DNA from: Ligustrum vulgare
Lineage: Eukaryota > Streptophyta > Magnoliopsida > Lamiales > Oleaceae
Length of the DNA stretch: 64,000 nucleotides
Reading direction: 5' to 3'
Assembly: GCA_963555705.1 (NCBI GenBank)
Contig: OY743174.1
Location: forward strand, 61,774,234 to 61,838,233
A program made the position numbers and the translations under genes. A model generated the notes under the pieces. The model ran no database searches, had not been told where the DNA came from, and saw nothing but the letters and a program-made list of their open reading frames with translations. Below are positions 55,677 through 64,000 of the stretch, piece by piece (within the stretch, counting starts at the first letter, position 1; the number at the start of each line of letters is the position of its first letter).

Positions 55677-58600
55677 TCTCTTTCTTTAAGTAAACTTTTA
55701 AAAATAAATTATTTATTTATTTGTATATATATATACATGTGTAAAAATCGAATACAGTATAGTGATCATGACATTTAGAAACATTACTGTGCTTTTATTA
55801 TTTACATTTATGGAATCTTCTTCATCTCTAATTACATTATTTATAATGAAATTATTGTCTCATTCATTTCTTTTTTAGGGTAACACTGTTAGAGCAATGA
55901 TATGGGATCATCACATCCCAGCATTTGAAAATATTCTCATACTAGGAAACACATATCTCATTTCTAATGCAATGGTAATGTTAGCACCAGAAAAGTACAA
56001 GAAATTTGATGGAGAACTTCAATGGACTTTATCTGGAACAATAAAAGTTGAACCTGTTGATGAGCTGTATCATGAAATTATCTTCAGCAAGCTTCAGTTG
56101 TCTTCTTTTCCAGAGTTAAGAAGCTACATGGATGATAAAAATAAACAAATTAGTATGTTTTCTATCCTATATTATTAATATATACATTATCAGTATGCAG
56201 TTTACATTTCAAATATCTGAAATTCTAAATTATTTTTTTTTTACATAACTTTATTTATTAATATGCATATATATATTCAATCAACTAAAAATTTTGCAGA
56301 CACATATATCCTATTCTTTATGTCATAAGATAAGAAAACTATTTTCATCATATATACATTCTTCATTAAAAACTTTTTCCATATTCTTCTATCTATTTTA
56401 CTGATATTTTAATTTTGACAATTATTATATATTGTTATTATTATTCTATCATTATATACTTATGAGAAACCGAAACATATTTGTATAGTTACACAATACA
56501 TTACTTTTATTTGATAATCAATGTTCTGTTATTTTTTCTTTTTTAGGTTATATTGCAGTTGTACTTGATGTCAAACCGAAGAGACCATTTTACACAAAAG
56601 CTGGAAATCTTACTACTGTGCAAGATATAGTGTTGATGGACAAAGAGTAAGTACATATAAATTTTTATTTATATACACAGACACTATTTTATGTTTATTA
56701 TCATAATATATATAATATATATAATACATAAGACAAGTTCAATTTTTTTCTACATTTTCTCTTAAAGTCATCACAGGATTTAGTACATTCTATTCATCTT
56801 TTATTTATGTCACAGATTTAATACTCTTAATTTAACAATGTGGTCATCCTTTGTTGACAATGAGTGTCAACATATAACTCATTTGATCTCTAAAACACCT
56901 GTGATCATTGCAACACAACTTCTCGTCACTTCATTCAATGGTATGTTTTTTTCTAGACTAAACTGAATAAAATCTGCATTTTTCTCTAATAATTTTTACT
57001 TTTGTTATTACTACTACTTACAGTTTCTAATGTCTTTATCAAATTATATATGTTAGGTCTCTCTCTTTCCACAACTGCAGACTCCTTTTTCTACATAGAT
57101 TTTCCATTTGCTGAAGTTAAAGAGTATCAAAAATGGTACACATACATATTCAATCATTTTGTTTATGTCTTGCTCATGTACTATATTTATAATGTCATTT
57201 TTCGTCTTTTTTTGTTGTCCTTCTTATAGGATTGTTGACAATTCGGATAGGATCGCAGAGATTACTTCATCAAAACCATACTATACTCCAAAAAAATTGA
57301 CTGCTTTGGAAAGCACGGACTTCACAACTGTGAAAGATGTGCATGAATTAACAGGAAAGGTAAAAGTTCAGATTTTAAAACTTACTATAATACTCCTGTA
57401 AAAATAAAATGACACTGCTCTTCTTCTTATCTTCTATATATATGTGATACGTCTATAGATTTCTTCTTGCATCTTATGTTTGTTGAATGTCAGACAGGTA
57501 GCTAAATAATAATTGCTAAAAATTGAATTTCACATGACCAATTCTCTTGTCTAATCAAACAGCTTTTCTCATAGCTGATAATTGCTAAAAATTGTATACA
57601 AGTTGCTTAGATTAACTTCATGTTATAGTTTTGATTAAATTACATTTGTTTCGAATTCTATTTACCTATAACATGATACCATTTCTTTTTCTTTATCTTT
57701 AATATAAAAAAATAAAAAATGAACCATCTCAAAACACAACTCTTCTATTTTTAATCTATTTATAACCTATAATATGATACCATTTTTTTTTTCTTTAACT
57801 TTAATCTTATCTTTAATTTAATTTAATATAATAAAATGAACTATGTCAGAACATAACTCTTTATTTTTAAGCTATAAAGTAAATGTTCCATCTTTAAACT
57901 TTAATAATACATAATAATTTCATCTTGACACTTCATTCATGCACCATTAGTTTTTCAAACTTAACTCCACAAATTGTTTCATATACAAGATAAAGACACA
58001 ACAACATTATATATATATACTACACATGATAGTTCATTTTCAATTTTCTTTTAAAAATTTCAAATTTATTACATCTTTCTATATCTCATTTCACACATTC
58101 TTCCTTATGAAATTACTTACTTCTTTAAAACAAACATAAGTTATCATAACAGCAACACTTAATACACTTTTAAACACGATCTCTCACTGGGAAAAAAAAA
58201 ATTTAAAAAGAAAACATTTTTTCCTTTTCATTTTTACTGTTTTTTTTTTCTTTTACACATATATGTTAGGTTAATCCCCCCCCCCCTTTCATTTTTTTTA
58301 TATGATATGAATTAATCAATACATTTTGTTACAGTTTCATCAAACTCGATTTTGGGTTAAAGGTTGTGCAACAGTGAACATGAATACCTCTCCATTTTGG
58401 TACATGAGTTGTAACCTCTGTTTTAGATCTTCTTGTGCCACGACCGCCGGAGAAACTTATGATTGTCGCTACTGTAACACAACTAATGTAGCAGCAATCC
58501 CCAGGTTTCTCTCTCATCAATTTACATAAACCTTAGTTATATACTTATAGAAATAGAAGATACTACTCCTATTGTTACTTTCAATATAGTCATCATTTTC

Positions 58601-59252
58601 CTCCTATAATTTAAATAAAAATCTTCCTTTTTAATTGCACATCTACCATTTCATTTGATCTTTATTATTTTTCCATTAGAGCAAGAGCTGAAATTCATAT
58701 AGAGGATGAGACTGGAACTTTACCAGCATCAGTCATGGGAGAAATAGCAGAAGATTATCTACAATGCTCAGCTTTTAAATTGATGGGAATTTCTAAAGGG
58801 GTCAGCACCTTCTTTACAATCATGCCATTTTTTATATGATCACAATCACTTACTGTCTACAGATATTTACACTTATGACTTCAAATCACTTTTTACAGAG
58901 AATCAATGATGGAAAAATAAGGCTAAACATTGAAGATCAATACATTTTCTACATAAAGGCTATTCCAATGTCACATAGTCCATGTGATCGTGGAAAGGCA
59001 CATTTGACAACTTCCCAGCCTGTTTATAAATTTGAAGTTGTTTCCCTTGAAGAATATGTCCCAAGTAAATTCAAGCAATCTCATACACTGACAGCTGGTG
59101 GTAGCTCTTCAGTAGTTCCAAACACACTTGATGCAGTTATTGCTGTTGTTGATTCTTCATCTTCATCTTCACCTCCAGCTAAAAGGACTTTATTTTCACT
59201 TGATGTTGCAATGTCACCAACAAAGAAGAAATCAACGGATAAACTTGATTAG

Positions 59253-60150
59253 AATTTCTTGGGCAACACTCTTTTGTATTATGAACTATATATTTTTGAT
59301 CTTTTGATTACCACTGGTGCTGTCTTTAAATGATGATGAACAATCACCAGTCTGAACTTCCGAGTTGGTTTTATGTTTATGTCAGGTTTCCATCCTAAAA
59401 TCTCCCTACTTACCGTAGGTCTATTTTGTAAAGCTCTGTAGGAATTACTCCTCTTGTACACCAGCTCATGATTATGTAAATGTTATTTGTGAATGATTCA
59501 AATCCTGATTTTTGTTGTGTCAGAGAAATGCTTTAAAATGCATCTTTATGGAATCTATGGATAGGTCCCCTGTGAAATGAATGAGACACAGTTATATGCA
59601 AATATTCTTATTTCCAGATTACTACTCATCTCAACTATAAAATATACACTTCAACAGGAACATTTAAACTAACTTTATAGATGATACTAAATAATGAATT
59701 GAAATTAAACGTGAATCTTGATGTATAGGAGGAACAAAAACATAATGTAGAAAATGCATAGGTCAAGATTGTATTCTCTACAAATAAAAACTCATCTTCG
59801 ACTTTGAAGTTCTACATCCTTATAGTAAACAAACTCTGCTGATTCTAAACCATGAAATAAATTACCTTATATAAATATATACCAAATAACAATTCAAACC
59901 ATGAAATAAATTACCTTATATAAATATATACCAAATAACAATTCAGTTTTTTTTAAACTTATTTCCTGCTATTAAAATAATCAATCAACTTGCAAAAATT
60001 AATTAATAGCTGTCGATTTTCGATTTTACCTCACATCAAATTGAAACTATAGATTATATCAAACATTCATGTTACTTAATATATATCCTCAAAAATAACA
60101 TTTTCTAAAAGTACGAATCCCACGCGAATAAATACGTATATAAATTATTT
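59253..60150 (+). other. Helitron 3' region after the RPA gene
   Basis: No gene. A perfect 49-bp tandem duplication starts at 59847 and repeats at 59896 (begins aaaccatgaaataaattacc). The final part carries 'cacgcgaataaatacgtata' just before the terminal hairpin. Confidence 0.6.
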
Positions 60151-60176
60151 CGTGCAACGCACGTAAACTCGACTAG
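60151..60176 (+). terminator. Helitron 3' terminal hairpin and CTAG end
   Basis: Stem CGTGC, loop AAC, stem GCACG, then TAAACTCGA and CTAG, followed by T. This is the standard rolling-circle termination arrangement of plant Helitrons (hairpin about 10 bases before CTRR). Confidence 0.88.
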
Positions 60177-60243
60177 TATATATATATCATTTTCAAGTTA
60201 GGTCAATGCCTATTTTTCAAAATTACACACATCTCAAATCTTA

Positions 60244-60642
60244 GGGGTCGTTCTCTTTACATTTCGATTTTGGATTTTGAATTTTGAATTTTATTTTGAA
60301 TTTGAATTTTGGTTATTTATTTTGGGATTGCTGAAAACATATTATCTTTGTAATTTTGGAAAACTGTTTTCAAAAATAGAAAACTGAAAAATGCGTTTAC
60401 TTTGTAATTTTTTGATATATTTATTTTGTGATATTTTATATGTAAAAAATGGTTGATTTGTTGAATTACATTAATTTTAATGTTAATAAATCAGTTGTTC
60501 TCTATGTCAATAAATTCATCATTAATATTGTTTCAGCTAAACAAAAATTTAACTCCATACCAACAAAATCTTAACATGGATCTATATATAATGACAAAAT
60601 AATATAAGAATTTCAAGTGAAGTAAATGTCTCACATTTACAA

Positions 60643-60699
<57 letters not shown>

Positions 60700-60791
60700 T
60701 TACAAAAAAAAAAAAAAATTCTTAACATGGATCTATATAATGGCAAAATGACATAAGAATTTTAAGTGAAGAAAGTTTCTCACTTTTACAA

Positions 60792-60873
<82 letters not shown>

Positions 60874-61157
60874 AATATCTTAAAATAGATCTATTTATAA
60901 TGGCAAAATAACATAAGAATTTCAAGTGAATGAAGTGTCTCACTTTTACAAAAAAAAAAAAAAAAAAAAAATTTACAAAAAAAAAAAATTAACATGAATT
61001 TATATATAATGACAAAATAATATAAGAACTCAAGTGAAGGAAGTGTCTCACTTTTACAAAAAAAAAAATAATTTACAAAAAAAAATCTTAACATGGATCT
61101 ATATATAATGACAAAATAATATAAGAATTTCAAGTGAAGGAAGTGTCTCACATTTAA

Positions 61158-61188
<31 letters not shown>

Positions 61189-61492
61189 AAATTACAAAAA
61201 AAAAAAAAATCTTAACATGAATCTATATATAATGACAAAATAATATAAGAACTTCAAATGAAGGAAGTGTCTCACATTTACTTAAAAAAAAAATTCAAAA
61301 TGCGCGTTTTAATCGTTTTGGACATTTTAATACAAAATATTCAAAACGCAATAAAATAGTTTTGAGTTTTCTTTATATTTTTTTGGTATTTTGGAAAACG
61401 CGTTTCCGAAAATGGACAAAGTGAACACGTTTTCGATATTTTCAAAAATCATAAACTCAAAACGGGCTAAAAACAACAAAGAGAACGGGGCC
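60244..61492. mobile_element. PIF/Harbinger-like non-autonomous element with internal tandem repeats
   Basis: Ends GGGGTCGTTCTCTTT and AAAGAGAACGGGGCC form an inverted repeat, flanked by TTA at 60241-60243 and 61493-61495. They match the ends of the element at 18275-19140. The interior holds six copies of a ~75-bp unit (start 'cttaacatggatctatata', contains 'aatttcaagtgaaggaagtg' and 'tctcac') beginning near 60571, 60721, 60884, 60988, 61088 and 61211. Spacers are variable A-tracts or (AAT)n, the latter at about 60645-60694, 60793-60868 and 61158-61183. There is no transposase. Confidence 0.65.
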
Positions 61493-61495
61493 TTA

Positions 61496-62132
61496 ATCTC
61501 GAAAAATAATTCTGAAGTGTACATAAATGATGATATATATGTTAAAGATAAAATTTAATAAATTTGTTTTTATTTTCTCCGCCTGAAACCCAATTGAAAA
61601 CTGGATGCCATTTTCAATTGGGATTTAATAAATTTGAGAGGAATTTCACCATCATATCAAATTTAGTTAATTAAGAGCATTTTCAATGCATTTCGTGGAT
61701 TGGGATTGACGTGATAATAAAATTAACAAACATCTGAAGAACGTGAATAAATTAACGGAGATGTATAAAATTGCATCTCCAATGGCTCCATCTACATTTA
61801 AATATTGTTAATTATGTAACTTTTTTTAAAATTTAAAAATTAATAATATATAGAGAGAAGATGTATGTATATATTTATCTATACAATTCCTTTATTTAGC
61901 TGTTAAAGTGATTATAAAATAAAAATAAATACTGACTCATCAGGTCAGACGGAGCGTCAAAATGTTGACGAGCACTAGACATTGACAATTTTTTTCTGGC
62001 CACGTCAGCTTGATATTGTAATTGACATTATGCATTTGAGAGGTATTTTTAGCTCATTTCATCAATTTGTTGACATGTCAAGTCATTTTTCTCAATGTTG
62101 GATATTGATTTAATAAATCGAGAAATTGGTTC
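61496..62132. other. AT-rich spacer before the last retrotransposon
   Basis: No gene. A phrase 'gagcattttcaatgca' near 61675 and 'tctccaatggctcc' near 61778 recall MITE ends, but no boundaries or TSD could be set. Confidence 0.4.
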
Positions 62133-62813
62133 TGTTGATTCCGGGCCCAAAGAAAGGTACAGTGATCCACCAGCGAAGGCCCAATAGTGGCCCAACGAAC
62201 CCTGATCCACCGTTAAAGGCTTAAAGTATCACCTGGGATGATTGCCGAGGTGGTATGTCAAGCAAACCTCTTTAGCCGACCTGGTTAACGACCAGCCGAT
62301 GTGCTTTATATTCAGCCGGGGCGCTTTATGGCGTTGACCAGAAGAGAGATGGGGACAGCGAGGAGTCAGTGATGGGACATTGCCTTTACCAAGTCGTGAC
62401 AGGCGCCCATCCCCTACGAAATGTAGCAATGATTACGGTTGAAAAGCAAGGTTGTCACTTCCATGAGCTAGGGTGATGACAAGTGTAAAGTATGCCACGT
62501 GTCGTGATCCAAGGCAAGAAGCTCCTCTATAAATAAAGCACAATTGTCTCCAAGAAAAAGGTTGGCAAATTCTGATTCTTAACTCTATATTTTTCTCACT
62601 CCCTTTTCTCTCTTTTACACATTTTATATTTCCCGCACCCAATATATATTTGCCCAAAATGAGTACTGACTTAGGCATCGGAGTGCAAACGGGAGCCACC
62701 TCGGCCCCCTTTTCAAACTGATTGTTTGTCACAGTACGCAGGAGATCCACGTGTTCAAGAGGGAGGAGCTGAGACGTATTGGTCCAAGGTCCATCCGGAT
62801 TTTGTGGTCAACA
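62133..62813 (+). repeat. 5' LTR, 681 bp
   Basis: It starts TGTTGATTCC and ends GGTCAACA, with TGTTGA/TCAACA inverted ends. TATAAATAA at about 62528 is a clear TATA box. The second LTR is not in view, so limits rest on the ends and the adjoining primer site (62817 onward). Confidence 0.8.
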
Positions 62814-62898
62814 TTTTGGCGCCGTCTATGGGAAACCATACTGCTAACCACGAAAACACATGGTAAAAAGCCACCCTTACGAAGGAGCGGGTAACTGC

Positions 62899-63098
62899 AG
62901 GAGCTTTGAAAGATAAGCTGGTTGGCCTTGAAAAAGGTAGGAGCTTTGAAAGATAAGCTGGTTGGCCTTGAAAAAGGTAGGAGCTTTGAAAGATAAGCTG
63001 GTTGGCCTTGAAAAAGGTAGGAGCTTTGAAACATAAATTCAGTGACCTTGGAAAAGGTAAAGGCTTTGAAACATAAGTTTAACAACCTTGAAAAAGGT
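62899..63098. repeat. Five-copy 40-bp tandem repeat in the gag leader
   Basis: Units start at 62899, 62939, 62979, 63019 and 63059. The first three are identical (aggagctttgaaagataagc tggttggccttgaaaaaggt, in two halves) and the last two are diverged. Confidence 0.95.
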
Positions 63099-63166
63099 TT
63101 GGAGCAGTGAGACAAAGGTCTATCTATCCTTGAAAAGCAATCTAAGACCAGAAATTCTTCTGAAAC

Positions 63167-64000
63167 ATGAATGAAAGTGACGGTGATGTTAACCCCCGTA
63201 GGGGAAGAAGTGGCCAACACAGCGAGGGCGAAGTTCCTCAAGGACTTCATGAAAACGCCAATGAGGAAGTGGCACAACCTAACCCACCTCGCCGGCACTG
63301 TAATCGCCGCATGATGCGAGATATGACACGCATGGTGGCCCAAATGTTAGAAATGCAGAAGTAGTAGATAGAACAGACTGCTGCGATGAATGCCTTTATG
63401 GCTAGAGAGTATGCTATGAACGAACCCGTGATGCCTCAGCAATATTCATAGCCACATTATTCACCATCCGAGCCCTTCTACGAGCGAGCCCCAGAACATG
63501 AAACACATGAGGAACAAAACCCACTCCCAGCTAGACGCATGGGGGCTTCTCCCGAAAATTCCGGCAGTGTTTTCATCCGAATAGGAGGGTTATTCAGGGG
63601 AAAACGACGGGGACAAACGGACCCAGGTCGGCACAATACCGCAGAGCCTAGAAATAGGCGCGAGCGACGCGCTGAAGAAGCCTTATCGCATGGTCAAATG
63701 CATAGGGACCAACAAGGTATTGGGGGAGAAAGGATGGCATCAGCACATGAGCCTAGGAATAGGCAAGAAAGAAGAGCCGAAGCAGTTCGGATTAATCCCC
63801 GTAACGAATTACAGAGCCATGAAAGGCCAAATTACGACCGCGTTCCACCACCACAAAGGCAGGAGTACGCTCCGCCGCTCTATGGCCAATAACGTGATCC
63901 GGAGTATTCCGGTCACGACGAGAACAGCGAGCTGCCGTCATATGAGTTGGATGACGAAGAGGAAGTAAGTCCCTTCACAGAGGGCCTCCGTAGATGTCCC
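63167..64000 (+). pseudogene. gag N-terminal region with in-frame stops, partial
   Basis: ATG 63167 opens a charged Asn/Arg-rich frame (ESDGDVNPRRGRSGQ). It has TAG TAG at 63362-63367, another TAG at about 63449 and a TAA at about 63890, yet the same frame carries on between them with Arg/Glu-rich repeats (two copies of EPRNR(R/Q)ERRAE at about 63650 and 63752). Each stop is one C-to-T change from a Gln codon. The conserved gag domain would lie beyond the window. The frame and start are inferred from the position after the LTR and primer site. Confidence 0.65.

Larger units (their letters stand above)
43551..59252 (+). pseudogene. Helitron RPA1-like ssDNA-binding protein gene, interrupted by a retrotransposon in coding exon 1
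   Basis: Coding blocks: 43551-43579, then (after the 11.7-kb insertion) 55251-55368, 55879-56152, 56547-56646, 56816-56940, 57024-57135, 57230-57359, 58335-58504, 58680-58800, 58899-59252. Excluding the insertion and one TSD copy they total 1533 nt (510 aa), with consistent phases and no internal stop. Features: an N-terminal OB-fold as in plant DUF223/RPA70 proteins (WTSKIIVVEKS.., VRAMIWDHHIPAFENIL), a second OB-fold (YIAVVLDVKPKRPFY..TLNLTMWSSFVD), and a C-terminal OB-fold with a four-Cys zinc site (YMSCNLC...YDCRYC, exon 58335-58504). The C-terminus is Ser-rich with a basic PTKKK. The product would coat single-stranded DNA during rolling-circle transposition. Only the insertion disables it. 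Large AT-rich introns contain nothing recognisable. Confidence 0.88.
62133..64000 (+). mobile_element. Left part of a Ty3/gypsy element (Tat-like), runs off the window
   Basis: It consists of a 5' LTR (62133-62813), a primer site, a tandem array and the start of gag. The primer site TGGCGCCGTCTATGGGAAAC closely resembles that of the Tat element at 20586-30926, so I place it in or near the Tat lineage. Pol and the 3' LTR are outside the window. Confidence 0.75.

Noticed and set aside
60722..61151. Poly-Leu and Phe-rich minus-strand open frames
   Set aside because: They arise from (AAT)n and A-tract spacers in the Harbinger-like element.
62899..63098. CRISPR-like array
   Set aside because: Repeats are directly tandem with no spacers, and the setting is a plant retrotransposon leader.

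Overview
The window is nuclear DNA of a flowering plant, most likely a eudicot. It is AT-rich and gene-poor, host genes have many short introns with GT..AG borders, and several plant-specific transposon lineages are nested in one another. I cannot name the species. Exon borders were read by eye from splice consensus and frame continuity. No alignment or search was run.

Region by region. 1-2645 looks like the 3' part of a large Ty3/gypsy LTR ending in GGGGCGTTACA. 4500-13300 holds a plus-strand NEK-family protein kinase gene (14 coding exons, 620 codons). 13853-15554 holds a minus-strand IQD-type calmodulin-binding gene (4 coding exons, 402 codons). These two are the only intact host genes I can support. 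15560-20580 is intergenic and holds a degenerate tandem repeat, a hAT-like element (18030-19563) with a Harbinger-like element inside it, and a 191-bp hAT MITE with a perfect 8-bp target-site duplication (TSD). 20586-30926 is a complete but decayed minus-strand Tat-lineage Ty3/gypsy element. It has both LTRs, a 5-bp TSD, gag-pro, pol with two RNase H domains, an antisense spliced gene with its own TATA box, a palindromic tandem array, and a 339-bp hAT MITE splitting pol. It sits inside an older LTR-like sequence whose partner lies at about 31640-32060.

33303-60176 is best read as one giant Helitron of about 26.9 kb. It starts TCCCTACT after an A and ends with a hairpin plus CTAG before a T. 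It encodes an uninterrupted RepHel (HUH Rep plus PIF1-type helicase, about 1499 codons in four exons) and an RPA1-like single-strand DNA-binding protein (about 510 codons in nine exons). Between them lie a spliced fragment of a host gene and an inverted copy of the Helitron's own first ~350 bp. A young Athila-like Ty3/gypsy element (43580-55245, two 2141-bp LTRs that look almost identical, an open gag-pol of 1805 codons, TSD CCTGA) has landed in the first coding exon of the RPA gene. Without that insertion the Helitron would be about 15.2 kb.

60244-61492 is a second Harbinger-like element with internal tandem repeats. 62133-64000 is the left end of another Ty3/gypsy element on the plus strand: a 681-bp LTR, a primer-binding site, a 40-bp tandem array, and a gag with several stop codons. 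It runs off the window.

The Helitron genes would work together in rolling-circle transposition: Rep nicks and joins DNA, the helicase unwinds, and RPA coats the single strand. The most notable objects are this near-complete Helitron with captured gene and inverted terminus, the retrotransposon that disabled its RPA gene, and the antisense gene inside the Tat element.
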